Shown: positions 1 through 7,935 of the stretch, one piece after another
Position numbering within the stretch: the stretch's first letter is position 1
How the letters are laid out: each line of letters starts with the position of its first letter
Virus record (IMG/VR): IMGVR_UViG_3300014050_000006
Span: 1-64,000 of that record
DNA length: 64,000 nucleotides
DNA from: a virus
Strand: one strand, 5' to 3'
Notes under the pieces: generated by a model
Told to the model about the DNA's origin: nothing
Databases searched by the model: none
What the model saw: only the letters and a program-made list of their open reading frames with translations
Position numbers and translations under genes: made by a program

Positions 1-1671
1 CAAGTTACTTTAAGTAGCAGTACTGTATACGCAAATAATGTTCAAGTAAATTCTTCTGGTTATACTTTTTGGAATAGTGGCACTACATCTTCACAAAATA
101 GGTATATTAGAAGTACGAATGGCATAACACTTGGAGCTGGAGTAAATTTAAATTGGGGATCATCTGGTGCAGTTTTGGGAATAACTGGTCCTATAAATGG
201 TGGGACAGGTTCACTATTAACTATTGTGGGTAGTACGGATGCTTCTACTGGTGTTAACTCAAGGATAGGTTTAGCTTCTAATGCTATTGCAACAGTAATC
301 AATGTGCCTATGACTGTAGCTACTACTGGCACTGGGTATGCTGTCGTATCAGTAACGGATTCTTCTACTACAAATAGAATTAACGGAAATATTACCATTA
401 ATAACGGATCAAGACTTATTCTTGGCACAGGATCATCTACTAGCAGAGCATTAATTGTGTCTGGTGATATTGCATCATCTGCAGATGGTGCATTATCTAT
501 TAATGAAAGTGGTAATACTGGTCTTGTAGAACTAAGAGGAAGCAATACTATAACTGGAGATATTAATGTATATGGTCAATTAGGATATGCTAATAAAAAT
601 GCATTTGGTACAGCAAGATTAGTTCTTAACCAAGGCGCAACTTTAGGCCAAAGTCAAACTATTGGTGATAATAGTGACGCAGCAAGAATGATTAATAATA
701 ATATTCTATTAAATGGAGATGTTACTATTGGTGGATTAAGTTGGGCAAATATTCTTGGTGGTAATATAGATTTAAATAATGCTACTAGATCTATCAAAGT
801 AGATAACTCTACTACTATTTATGGAGGATTTGTTAATAGCAGCACAGGCTTAATATTTACAAATAGTTCAAGCTCTGTAGGAGGCAGAACAATGGCATTT
901 AATGGCGCTAGTACATATTCTGGTAATACATATTTTAATTCTAGTGGCACAGGTTGGAATATTAGTGTTAATAATACTAATGGATCTGCTTTTGGAACAG
1001 GAAATGTTTATGTATATAAAGGAACTTCTCTAAGTGCAAATAATACAGGCACAACATTAAATGGAAATGGAATTATCGCTGGAACAATTGGTGGAGATGC
1101 TATTGTAAGTCCAGGAAATAGTCCAGGATTATTGACTGTAGGAGCAGTAGATCCAAGTGGAGGAATGAGCTTTGCATTTGAAATTACTAGTAATTTATTA
1201 CATAATGGTACATCATATAATAATGATGTATTGAAAATAACAAATAGTCAACCATTTACTGTAGCACTAACATCTGCAAATGTTGTTAATCTATATCTAA
1301 ATTCAACAGCATATAATTTAATGTATAATAATTTACTTAATAGTTTGAGTTCATCATTTCAAACTGGATTTTTTAATACTAATGATTTTAACACTGATAT
1401 AACAAATGCAACTTATAATATGTATTTTCAAAGTGGCTTTGGAACATTAACATTCAATGGTTTAACATATGAAACATATAATGAATTTTTGACAAGAACA
1501 GGTTCTCAAGATGTTTCTTATTCTGTAAATACAAGTCAAGCTACATTAGCTGACTCTAATCTTGGATATATTTCAACTGTTAATATAATACCAGAACCTT
1601 CTCCGTTTGGTCTTTTAGTATTTGGTTCCGCAACTTTATTGGTAGCTAGGAGATTGAGAAGAAATGGATAA
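1..1671 (+). CDS. Beta-strand-rich surface protein with PEP-CTERM sorting signal (5' partial)
   Basis: The reading frame is open from base 1, so the true start lies outside the window; the first internal initiation-type codon (TTG at 175) is not the real start. The protein is low-complexity and rich in Gly, Ser, Thr and Asn, with repeated short beta strands. Around residue 300 of the visible part it has an IAGTIGGDAIVSPGNSPG stretch typical of autotransporter-associated beta-strand (PATR) proteins. The last 26 residues (bases 1591-1668) form a PEP-CTERM signal: Pro-Glu-Pro, a hydrophobic segment, then an Arg-rich tail (ARRLRRNG). In bacteria this signal directs export and processing by an exosortase at the cell envelope. 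No exosortase gene is present here, so a host enzyme would be needed. It overlaps the next gene by 8 nt. The PEP-CTERM call is firm; the role in a phage is inference. Confidence 0.8.
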   Translation, partial: QVTLSSSTVYANNVQVNSSGYTFWNSGTTSSQNRYIRSTNGITLGAGVNLNWGSSGAVLGITGPINGGTGSLLTIVGSTDASTGVNSRIGLASNAIATVINVPMTVATTGTGYAVVSVTDSSTTNRINGNITINNGSRLILGTGSSTSRALIVSGDIASSADGALSINESGNTGLVELRGSNTITGDINVYGQLGYANKNAFGTARLVLNQGATLGQSQTIGDNSDAARMINNNILLNGDVTIGGLSWANILGGNIDLNNATRSIKVDNSTTIYGGFVNSSTGLIFTNSSSSVGGRTMAFNGASTYSGNTYFNSSGTGWNISVNNTNGSAFGTGNVYVYKGTSLSANNTGTTLNGNGIIAGTIGGDAIVSPGNSPGLLTVGAVDPSGGMSFAFEITSNLLHNGTSYNNDVLKITNSQPFTVALTSANVVNLYLNSTAYNLMYNNLLNSLSSSFQTGFFNTNDFNTDITNATYNMYFQSGFGTLTFNGLTYETYNEFLTRTGSQDVSYSVNTSQATLADSNLGYISTVNIIPEPSPFGLLVFGSATLLVARRLRRNG

Positions 1672-1903
1672 TAGATTGAAAACTTTATTAAAAGAAAATT
1701 ATTATACTCCAACTTCAGAACAAACAGAAAAATTTATAAATAATTTTCATCAATATAGAGCTAAAAAGAAAGCAGAAGAAAAAACATATTATTCTTTAGG
1801 ATTAGTAATTTTATTGATTGTTACTTTATTAGGATCAATTGCTATAAAAGAAACAACAAATAAATTAGACATACAAACAGCTGCAGGAGAAATTTCAAAA
1901 TGA
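1664..1903 (+). CDS. Small single-pass membrane protein
   Basis: This 79-residue protein starts 8 nt before the end of the PEP-CTERM gene, so the two are probably translationally coupled. A charged N-terminal half (about 1-40, rich in Lys, Glu and Gln) precedes one hydrophobic helix (about 43-62) and a short polar tail. The layout resembles small anti-sigma-like or spanin-like membrane proteins, but no diagnostic motif is visible. Because it sits directly behind a surface-protein gene and ahead of a secreted protein, it probably acts at the membrane. Function unknown. Confidence 0.6.
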   Translation: MDNRLKTLLKENYYTPTSEQTEKFINNFHQYRAKKKAEEKTYYSLGLVILLIVTLLGSIAIKETTNKLDIQTAAGEISK

Positions 1904-2226
1904 AAAAGATATTATTAATTATATTAGCAGCAATAGCTTTAACTACTTATTGTTATACAGAAAATCAAATTAAAATAACTATAAAAAGAAATAATAAAGG
2001 TGAAATTTTATTAAATGTGACTGGACATTCTACTCCAATAATTATTGAAATGAATAATAAAACTACAACATTTGATGTAAATGACAAAGAAATTAATCTT
2101 GATGCAGTTTTAGATGCAGAGATAGAACCAGTAGATACAGCAAGCGGTACAGAACGATCTAATATAGACAATCAAATTCCTCCAGTTATGAGTAATTTTA
2201 ATCCACCATTAGCTACTCCATATTAG
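1900..2226 (+). CDS. Small secreted or periplasmic protein
   Basis: This 108-residue protein has a classical N-terminal signal peptide: MKK followed by a run of Leu, Ile and Ala to about residue 17. A cysteine lies at about residue 19, but the preceding residues (TTY) are a poor lipobox, so lipidation is doubtful. The mature part is polar and Asn/Glu-rich and ends in a Pro-rich tail. It overlaps the preceding gene by 4 nt (ATGA arrangement), which argues for a shared operon with the PEP-CTERM gene. No homologous family is recognised. Confidence 0.6.
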   Translation: MKKILLIILAAIALTTYCYTENQIKITIKRNNKGEILLNVTGHSTPIIIEMNNKTTTFDVNDKEINLDAVLDAEIEPVDTASGTERSNIDNQIPPVMSNFNPPLATPY

Positions 2227-2231
2227 TGTAA
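2224..2231 (+). promoter_or_regulatory. TAGTGTAA element before the 88-aa gene
   Basis: TAGTGTAA overlaps the TAG stop codon of the upstream gene and ends 10 nt before the next ATG (2242). The same octamer lies at the same 10-nt distance before the gene at 2524, and upstream of several virion genes on the other strand. It is a candidate phage-specific promoter or initiation element. Confidence 0.3.
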
Positions 2232-2241
2232 AGACTATGTT

Positions 2242-2508
2242 ATGTTTAATAAAATATTTAAATGGTGGAATGATTTAGAATTATATAATAAAGTATTTTT
2301 TATATTATTTACTCCAGCTATGCTATTTACTCTTTGGGGTATGAGCGATCTTTATATTAATTATTTTGATGAATTAACAAAACAAGATCATCTTCAATTC
2401 TTTCTTAGAATATTTTTCCCTATATCATTAGCTACTTTTATAACAGTATTAGAACGTAATAAGAGACAAAAACTAATTAAAGACATTAAAAATTATCTTA
2501 ATGAATAG
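2242..2508 (+). CDS. Small two-pass membrane protein, holin-like in layout
   Basis: This 88-residue protein has two hydrophobic segments (about 17-38 and 51-66) and a Lys/Arg-rich C-terminal end. The size and topology fit a class II holin or a small membrane accessory protein, but no holin family motif is recognised and no endolysin gene is adjacent. There is no Shine-Dalgarno sequence before the ATG; a TAGTGTAA element lies 10 nt upstream instead. It belongs to the run of small membrane genes behind the PEP-CTERM gene, so a role tied to that protein is equally possible. Confidence 0.55.
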   Translation: MFNKIFKWWNDLELYNKVFFILFTPAMLFTLWGMSDLYINYFDELTKQDHLQFFLRIFFPISLATFITVLERNKRQKLIKDIKNYLNE

Positions 2509-2513
2509 TGTAA
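2506..2513 (+). promoter_or_regulatory. TAGTGTAA element before the LamG-like gene
   Basis: This is the second copy of the octamer in 300 bp. It again begins at the stop codon (TAG) of the preceding gene and again ends 10 nt before an ATG (2524). No ribosome-binding site lies between. Confidence 0.3.
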
Positions 2514-2523
2514 TTTTAATAAT

Positions 2524-3228
2524 ATGAGTTTAATTGTTAAAAATTTAACTTCATTAACAGTAAAAAAAAATAACTCCTTGATAGTTAAAAATATAATTCC
2601 ATCTTTAGGCCTATCTCTTTGGTTAAAAGCTGATGCTGGCGTTTCCTCAATGAGTTCAGTTGTTACGGCTTGGGCAGATCAAAGTAATAATGGAAATAAT
2701 GCTATCGGATCTGCGATTTACAATTCATCTTCAATAAATTCACTTCCAGCTATTACATTTGATGGAAATTCTTATTTACAAATAAATCAATTTCTAAATC
2801 TTTGTCTTAATTCATCTATATTTATAGTTTTAAAACCATCAAACGGTGGAAATGGAACAATACTTAGTCAAGGAACTTCTAAAATTGGATTATTTTTTGA
2901 TGGATCAAATACTCCACAAATTGCATGTCCAAATATTGCATCAATTGTAATATCGGATAGTCAAATTCTAAATAATACAACAGCTATTATTTCAGCATTA
3001 AATGATAATCATGATTTTGGAATGTGGATTAATGGATTATCGGTTGGATCAGATACTTTTAACATTGAAGGGGTAGGATCATTTTTAAATATTGGATGTA
3101 ATACTAGTACTTCTGATTATAATCTTTATGGAGATATTGCAGAGATAATAATATATAATAGAGGACTAACAATACTAGAACGTCAAAAAGTAGAAACTTA
3201 TTTAAATAATAAATATCAAATATATTGA
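2524..3228 (+). CDS. LamG/concanavalin A-like domain protein
   Basis: The 234-residue protein has a short N-terminal tag of about 25 residues and then a single jelly-roll domain. Diagnostic features are the LWLKADAGV entry strand, a DQSNNGNNA loop, a substrate-facing FDGNSYLQI strand and the closing GDIAEIIIYNR strand near the C-terminus. These are typical of the LamG/pentraxin-like families that bind glycans or decorate fibres. There is no signal peptide, which fits a virion decoration or fibre tip better than secretion. It closes the first operon; a palindrome follows its stop codon. Confidence 0.75.
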   Translation: MSLIVKNLTSLTVKKNNSLIVKNIIPSLGLSLWLKADAGVSSMSSVVTAWADQSNNGNNAIGSAIYNSSSINSLPAITFDGNSYLQINQFLNLCLNSSIFIVLKPSNGGNGTILSQGTSKIGLFFDGSNTPQIACPNIASIVISDSQILNNTTAIISALNDNHDFGMWINGLSVGSDTFNIEGVGSFLNIGCNTSTSDYNLYGDIAEIIIYNRGLTILERQKVETYLNNKYQIY

Positions 3229-3229
3229 T

Positions 3230-3304
3230 CTATTTAATTCTTTCAATTAAATAAAATACATAAATAAAAACAGCAACACAGATTAATATACTAGATATAG
3301 TCAT
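3230..3304 (-). CDS. Possible 24-residue membrane peptide in a divergent spacer
   Basis: On the minus strand an ATG at 3304 opens a 24-codon frame that is almost wholly hydrophobic, with one transmembrane-length stretch and a charged ERIK end. A TATAAT box (3313-3318) lies 8 nt upstream. In such AT-rich DNA a short hydrophobic frame can arise by chance, and the -35 region is poor, so this is only a candidate. Confidence 0.22.
   Translation of the reverse strand: MTISSILICVAVFIYVFYLIERIK
3231..3253. terminator. 9-bp perfect inverted repeat after the LamG-like gene
   Basis: TATTTAATT and AATTAAATA form a perfect 9-bp stem around a 5-nt loop, starting 2 nt after the LamG-like stop codon. The stem is all A/T and is not followed by a T run on the + strand, so termination would be weak. 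It may instead be an mRNA-stabilising hairpin. Confidence 0.35.
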
Positions 3305-3319
3305 ATTTATATATTATAT

Positions 3320-3338
3320 TAGAAAAGTGATTTTTCTA
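3320..3338. promoter_or_regulatory. Palindrome TAGAAAA-N5-TTTTCTA, possible operator
   Basis: A perfect 7-bp inverted repeat with a 5-nt centre lies between two outward-facing TATAAT boxes (3313-3318 on the minus strand, 3342-3347 on the plus strand). This is where a repressor could control both directions. The + strand -10 box ends 5 nt before the ATG at 3353; its -35 (TTAGAA, 3319-3324) is weak and overlaps the palindrome. Confidence 0.3.
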
Positions 3339-3352
3339 CTATATAATATTAT

Positions 3353-4243
3353 ATGAATTTAAATCTTCTCAAGTCACATCCATATATTTCACCAGATATT
3401 AAAATAGAAAAATTTAATGATCCATATCCTTATATTATAATTGATAATTTATTCAAACCAGAAATCTATAAAAAAATGTGTGATAAGTTTCATACTTATA
3501 TTTCTAGAGTTCAGAAATCTTTTGGAGAAGTAGGTGACACAGGATTAAATTATGACGCTTTGATATATGCCATAAAAGAAGAAGACTGTACAGATGGATA
3601 TGATTTTTTCAAATTTAAACTTTGGCAAATTTTTATATCTAATATTTTTGATATTGAATTTAATCAACATATGGCATATAGTTTACATTTTCATAAAGGC
3701 TCGCAACAAAAACCATCTAGAAATGGTTGGCCTCATGCAGATTTAAGCATATGTTCTGCTATAGAAAATTCAGAAAAATCAATAAATCTTGGTGGAGGTT
3801 GTATTTATCCTGACGATACTCATAGTTTACAACCACATACAAAAAAAATAATGAGAAGCGTTGCTATGCTTTATTATTTTAATAATAAAAATACCTTACA
3901 AGAAGGTGATGGTGGTGGAACTGGAGTATTTAGAACATATGATATGAATTCCTTAGTTAAAGAAGTTAAACCAATTAATAATAGATTATTTGCATTTGAA
4001 ATTAGCCCAAAATCTTATCATGGATTTATTGGAGCTAAATTTGATAGATCAGCTATGGTATCTTGGTTTCATAGTAGTCCTAGTTACATGGTAAAAAGAA
4101 ATCTAGATTTATATAAAGAAAGATTTAGGCAAAATGGCGAAGTTTTTGAATATTGGAAAAAAGATAACAGATGGACACTTGATATGGACCCAGATTATAA
4201 TAAATTTTTTGATAAACCTTATAATGAATTATTTAAAAGATGA
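3353..4243 (+). CDS. 2-oxoglutarate/Fe(II)-dependent oxygenase
   Basis: The 296-residue protein has the double-stranded beta-helix signature of 2OG-Fe(II) oxygenases: a metal-binding His-x-Asp (H128, D130 in GWPHADLS), a distal His (H223 in SYHGF) and a 2OG-binding Arg nine residues later (R232). A Gly-rich loop (about 185-191) precedes the distal strands. Such enzymes hydroxylate amino-acid side chains, sugars or nucleobases. Sitting first in the sugar-modification island and followed directly by a second oxygenase-like gene, it probably modifies a glycan or virion protein. It overlaps the next gene by 4 nt. The family is clear; the substrate is not. Confidence 0.8.
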   Translation: MNLNLLKSHPYISPDIKIEKFNDPYPYIIIDNLFKPEIYKKMCDKFHTYISRVQKSFGEVGDTGLNYDALIYAIKEEDCTDGYDFFKFKLWQIFISNIFDIEFNQHMAYSLHFHKGSQQKPSRNGWPHADLSICSAIENSEKSINLGGGCIYPDDTHSLQPHTKKIMRSVAMLYYFNNKNTLQEGDGGGTGVFRTYDMNSLVKEVKPINNRLFAFEISPKSYHGFIGAKFDRSAMVSWFHSSPSYMVKRNLDLYKERFRQNGEVFEYWKKDNRWTLDMDPDYNKFFDKPYNELFKR

Positions 4244-4929
4244 AAAAAGATGTTATTATTGTAGAAAACTTTTATCAAGACCCACATAAAGTAAGAACTT
4301 ATGCTCTTAATGAATTAAAAAATAACAATTATCTTCCATATGGTTCATCAACTTGGTATGCGTCTAAATTCAAAGAATGGAATGAATGTCCATTTAAATC
4401 TTCTGATTCTTTGATAGATTCTTTAAATCGAATAACTTCAGAAGAAGTTGATTTAGATTTTTGGAGAAAAAGTTATCCTCCTCATGGAAGTCCAGAAGAT
4501 TCGATAAAAGAAAATAAAAGCTGTAAATGGAATTGTACTTTTCATATTAAACCATTAACTGGACAAAAATTAGGACAAGGAGTTCATAATCATGTTACTG
4601 ATTGTTGGAATTCAGTTGACGAAAATGGTTGGGTAGGATTAATATATTTAAATCCAGAAGCCCCAATTGATACAGGATTATTTCTTTGGGAAAATAAAGA
4701 TAAACAAAAAAATTATGATTGGATGACCCCAGAAGAAAATTGGAAATTAATAGATTCATTAGGAGCAGTTTTCAATAGATTAATACTATGCAGAGGCAGC
4801 AAACCTCATAGTGGAGCAGATGGATTTTCTGATATTTTTGAAAAAGGAAGATTGTATCAAACATTTTTCTTTAAAACAAAACCTTTGTCATCTAAAATTT
4901 TTCCATCTGTATCTATAAATATAAAATGA
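4240..4929 (+). CDS. DUF6445-like putative 2OG-Fe(II) oxygenase
   Basis: The 229-residue protein begins with the VENFYQDPHKVRTYAL motif that marks DUF6445-like proteins, which are distantly related to 2OG-Fe(II) oxygenases. Candidate metal ligands are in HNHVTD (H116/H118, D121) and a distal His at 190 (KPHSG), with a downstream Arg (R204). A WVGLIYLNP strand lies between them, as expected for the core barrel. It overlaps both neighbours by 4 nt, so it is co-translated with the upstream oxygenase and the downstream GT9-like gene. Probably acts on the same product as its neighbour; catalytic competence is inferred. Confidence 0.65.
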   Translation: MKKDVIIVENFYQDPHKVRTYALNELKNNNYLPYGSSTWYASKFKEWNECPFKSSDSLIDSLNRITSEEVDLDFWRKSYPPHGSPEDSIKENKSCKWNCTFHIKPLTGQKLGQGVHNHVTDCWNSVDENGWVGLIYLNPEAPIDTGLFLWENKDKQKNYDWMTPEENWKLIDSLGAVFNRLILCRGSKPHSGADGFSDIFEKGRLYQTFFFKTKPLSSKIFPSVSINIK

Positions 4930-5681
4930 AAGTTTATGGAATTCCAATTGGCGCTCATTTAGGCGACATATGGATAATTACAAGTGGAGCAATTTTATTA
5001 AGCTTACAAAATAAAAGTAAAATTTATATATCAAAATATGCTTATAATCTTGAAACATTTGAAAATACAAATCAAATAAACTATGAAAATAAAATTAAAG
5101 AATGCTTAAATCTTTTAAATACTTATGGCGCAGAAATTGAAATAGTTAATGAATTTCAAAATCAGCATAATACATCAACTAGATCTTTTATTATTCCAGA
5201 AAGCGCTGGATATTGTAAAAATCCACCAGTTCAAACTATTTTAAGACCAAATATAAATAATCAAAATAAAATAAGCATTCAAATAGAATCTAAATTTTAT
5301 AATAAAAATAAAAACATATATGAAGGAATAAAAGACAATTGGACTGATGAATGTAGAAATATCCATGTAGACTTTAAAAATGATATATATAGAAAGATGT
5401 TATGCTTGAAAAATTATAAAGCTACTATAGTAGGAGAACATGAAGGAGAAATTGTTAATTCAATTAAAACTTTATGCGAATCTAAAATCTTTATAGGCAT
5501 TAGTAGTGGTATGGCTCATATCGCTACAAGCGTTGGAATTCCAGTATATATTTATAATCCTAATTGCAAGCAAAAAACTTTAAATTTATCAATGATAAAT
5601 TGGCATCAAAATAAAAACATAAATACATTTGAAACATTTGATGATATTTTAAATATATTAAATGAACATAAAATTAATTGA
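4926..5681 (+). CDS. GT9-like (heptosyltransferase-type) glycosyltransferase
   Basis: The 251-residue protein has the two signatures of the GT9/ADP-heptosyltransferase fold. An N-terminal GAHLGD loop (about 9-14) corresponds to the GxxGD acceptor-side motif, and a C-terminal IGISSGMAHIATSVGIPV segment (about 190-207) corresponds to the nucleotide-sugar site. It is shorter than typical GT9 enzymes (about 320-350 residues), so part of the first Rossmann domain is reduced. It starts 4 nt before the end of the DUF6445-like gene. A role in building a surface or virion glycan is inferred from context. Confidence 0.65.
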   Translation: MKVYGIPIGAHLGDIWIITSGAILLSLQNKSKIYISKYAYNLETFENTNQINYENKIKECLNLLNTYGAEIEIVNEFQNQHNTSTRSFIIPESAGYCKNPPVQTILRPNINNQNKISIQIESKFYNKNKNIYEGIKDNWTDECRNIHVDFKNDIYRKMLCLKNYKATIVGEHEGEIVNSIKTLCESKIFIGISSGMAHIATSVGIPVYIYNPNCKQKTLNLSMINWHQNKNINTFETFDDILNILNEHKIN

Positions 5682-5690
5682 TATAATCTA

Positions 5691-6281
5691 ATGATGAGTA
5701 TTTATAAAGATTTACCATTTTTTGAAAAAGATTTAAGTGGATGGGGTGGCGATCATCCAATTTTTGAGAAACTTATTTTAAATTTAAAAACTCAACCCAA
5801 AGTTATTATAGAGGTAGGAACTTGGAAAGGTCAATCAGCAATTAATATGGCAAATATTTTAAAAAGAAATAACATAAAATGTAAAATATATTGTGTTGAT
5901 ACTTTTTTAGGCACTTGGGATTTAGAAGAAAAAGAATTAAAAAATGGTTATCCTCAAATTTATTATAAATTTCTTAATAATATTGTTCATGAAAAATGTG
6001 AAGATTATATAATTCCATGTCCAAATACTTCTTTATTTTATTATAAAAAATTTAAAGATATGAATCTTAAAGCAGATCTAATATACATAGATGGATCTCA
6101 TATGTACGAGGATGCATACGCTGATATTAGTAATTATTCAAATTTATTAAATTCAAATGGTATTATTTTTGGAGATGATTTTACTTGGGCGCCAGAGGTA
6201 GGAAAAGCTGTAAATAAATATTGTTCAGAAAATAACAAAAAATTCCAAGTAACTGAAAATAGATACTGGCAAATTTTATAA
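5691..6281 (+). CDS. Class I SAM-dependent methyltransferase (Methyltransf_24 type)
   Basis: The 196-residue protein carries the SAM-binding EVGTWKGQSA loop (41-50), an acidic residue at the end of strand 2 (CVD, 68-70), an IDGSHMYE segment (133-140) and a GDDF motif (161-164). This is the pattern of the Methyltransf_24/cephalosporin-hydroxylase-like group often seen in polysaccharide loci. Two ATGs are possible (5691 and 5694). A TATAAT box at 5682-5687 would put the second one at the 6-nt spacing seen for other genes here, but no good -35 is visible. Likely methylates a sugar; substrate unknown. Confidence 0.75.
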   Translation: MMSIYKDLPFFEKDLSGWGGDHPIFEKLILNLKTQPKVIIEVGTWKGQSAINMANILKRNNIKCKIYCVDTFLGTWDLEEKELKNGYPQIYYKFLNNIVHEKCEDYIIPCPNTSLFYYKKFKDMNLKADLIYIDGSHMYEDAYADISNYSNLLNSNGIIFGDDFTWAPEVGKAVNKYCSENNKKFQVTENRYWQIL

Positions 6282-6857
6282 ATGAATATCTTAATATTAG
6301 GTGGCAGTAAATTCGTAGGTAAAAATTTTATAAACTATGCAAATATTAATAGTAAATTTAATTTAACTTTAGCGAATAGAGGAATTACAAAAACTCCAAA
6401 TGTCATTATAGATAGAGATAATGCAAAAGATTGCGTTAATTTAAAAAACAAAGAATATGATATTGTTATAGATTTTTCTTGTTATAATTTAAATCAATTT
6501 AAAAATACTTATCAATACTTAAAGTTTAATAAGTATATATTTATATCAACTAGCGCAGTCGAGGCTATTCCATTTCAAAATGTAGAACCAGATATGTACG
6601 AAATGGTTAGATATGCCCATAATAAAAAAGAATGCGAAGACTTTATAATAAATAATATCAAAAATTATTCAATAATCAGACCTTGTTATATAGTTGGAAA
6701 AGATGATTATACTAATAGGTTCTATAAAAAAGATAATAAGTATTATTGGAATAATGGTTTAGAATTGACTTATTATATAGAAGTAGATATCTTATCTAAA
6801 TTAATATTTAATGAGATTAATAATTGCGTCAATAATATAGTAAATCCATGCAAATAA
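6282..6857 (+). CDS. Short NAD-dependent epimerase/dehydratase (extended SDR)
   Basis: The 191-residue protein has an N-terminal Rossmann motif (GGSKFVG, 7-13), a Ser-rich strand (ISTSA, 88-92) and a catalytic-type Tyr-x3-Lys (Y111, K115). These identify an extended short-chain dehydrogenase acting on nucleotide sugars. At 191 residues it is much shorter than the usual 300 or so, lacking most of the C-terminal substrate domain, so its substrate range may differ or it may need a partner. The start codon abuts the methyltransferase stop. Confidence 0.7.
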   Translation: MNILILGGSKFVGKNFINYANINSKFNLTLANRGITKTPNVIIDRDNAKDCVNLKNKEYDIVIDFSCYNLNQFKNTYQYLKFNKYIFISTSAVEAIPFQNVEPDMYEMVRYAHNKKECEDFIINNIKNYSIIRPCYIVGKDDYTNRFYKKDNKYYWNNGLELTYYIEVDILSKLIFNEINNCVNNIVNPCK

Positions 6858-6864
6858 TGTGTAA
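6858..6864 (+). promoter_or_regulatory. TGTGTAA element before the DUF5856-like gene
   Basis: A GTGTAA core directly follows the SDR stop codon (TAA, 6855-6857) and ends 8 nt before the ATG at 6873. It matches the core seen at 2224, 2506 and 15494 and upstream of virion genes on the minus strand. Confidence 0.25.
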
Positions 6865-6872
6865 TAGTTGAT

Positions 6873-7628
6873 ATGCCAATACCTCAACCAAAAAAGAACG
6901 AGTCACAAAACGATTATATGGGTCGTTGCATGCATAAAATTGGAAAAGAAGATCGTCCTCAAAACCAAAAGGTCGCTATTTGTTTAAATACCTTTCGTAA
7001 TCCAAAAGAAAAGGCAAAAGCTGAAATTGAAATAGATTTTACTGAAGATATCAAAAAAATGAATAAACCACAAGAAATAAAAGTAGAAGAAGCCCCAAAA
7101 ATTGAAGCTAAAATTGAAGAGGCAACCAATACCGCAGTAACTGCCCCAGCTTCAGAAGTTAAAATTGAAGAAAATACAGCATCTTGTGGCAAACCAAATT
7201 GTGGCTCAGTACAACAAGTAGAAGAAGTCAAAACTGAAGTTAAAGCCGAAGTAGATGGTAAAGGCGAAGTAATTCAAACCATGATGCTTCAAATGCAAAA
7301 CCAATATAAAATTTTTCATTGGCAAACAACTTCATTTTCTCAACATAAAAGCTTTGATGAAATAGTAGGAAGTTTAATCGGAAATATTGATGAATTTATT
7401 GAAACTTATATGGGTAAATATGGTAGAGTAATTTCTGCAAGTACATTCAATTTATCTCTTGCAAATTATTCTAGTTCAGATTTTATTGCGGTTACAGATG
7501 GTTATATTAACTTTTTAATTAGTTTAAGTAACCAATTAGATTCTATTAAAGATACTGATCTATTAAATATCAGAGATGAAATTCTTGGCTCTTTAAATCA
7601 ATTAAAATATTTGTTAACATTGGTATAA
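6873..7628 (+). CDS. Virion-associated protein with DUF5856-like (ferritin-like) C-terminal domain
   Basis: The 251-residue protein has three parts. Residues 1-45 contain a PQPKKNESQNDYMGRCM...VAICLN module, common at the N-termini of phage head-protease-associated proteins. Residues 60-125 form a Glu/Lys/Ala-rich, probably disordered linker. Residues 130-251 form a helical bundle with a QNQYKIFHWQTTSFSQHKSF signature resembling DUF5856, a Dps/ferritin-like family found in phages and giant viruses. A structural role is more likely than an enzymatic one. A GTGTAA element rather than a ribosome-binding site precedes the start. The DUF assignment is from memory of the motif. Confidence 0.55.
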   Translation: MPIPQPKKNESQNDYMGRCMHKIGKEDRPQNQKVAICLNTFRNPKEKAKAEIEIDFTEDIKKMNKPQEIKVEEAPKIEAKIEEATNTAVTAPASEVKIEENTASCGKPNCGSVQQVEEVKTEVKAEVDGKGEVIQTMMLQMQNQYKIFHWQTTSFSQHKSFDEIVGSLIGNIDEFIETYMGKYGRVISASTFNLSLANYSSSDFIAVTDGYINFLISLSNQLDSIKDTDLLNIRDEILGSLNQLKYLLTLV

Positions 7629-7631
7629 AAT

Positions 7632-7931
7632 ATGAGCAAACAAAATATTTGGGAATTAGACATCACAGAAACAGAAGCTTATCAAAAAAGTTATAAAGGT
7701 AAAAAAAGAAGCGAACTCAAAGACAGTGATTTTTTATTTCCAGAAGATCGTTCTTTTCCAATCGTAAGTCCACAAGATGTTCGTGATGCAATAAATAATT
7801 TTGGTCGCATGAAAAAAGGTATGAGCTATGATGCTTTTATTAAAAAGTTATATCGTAAAGCTAAAAGCAAAGGTCCAGAATTTGTATCAGCCATTCCTGA
7901 GTCAACTAAAAAAGAACACAAATTAAGTTAA
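7632..7931 (+). CDS. DUF6582-like small protein, head-maturation associated
   Basis: The 99-residue protein contains a motif common in phage capsid-maturation contexts: an SDFLFPEDRSFPIVSPQDVR strand followed by a DAINNFGR helix and a LYRKAKSKG segment (about 36-80). Such domains often occur alone or fused to phage proteases and head proteins. It lies 3 nt after the DUF5856-like gene, so the pair is co-expressed and forms a small virion-type insert in the sugar-gene island. Biochemical role unknown. Confidence 0.5.
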   Translation: MSKQNIWELDITETEAYQKSYKGKKRSELKDSDFLFPEDRSFPIVSPQDVRDAINNFGRMKKGMSYDAFIKKLYRKAKSKGPEFVSAIPESTKKEHKLS

Positions 7932-7935
7932 TTAT

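Noticed and set aside
175-177. TTG as start of the first gene
   Set aside because: The same frame is open and similar in composition back to base 1, so the gene is simply truncated by the window.
60-545. 161-residue minus-strand frame opposite the PEP-CTERM gene
   Set aside because: Antisense shadow of a biased repeat protein; no ribosome-binding site or neighbour on that strand.
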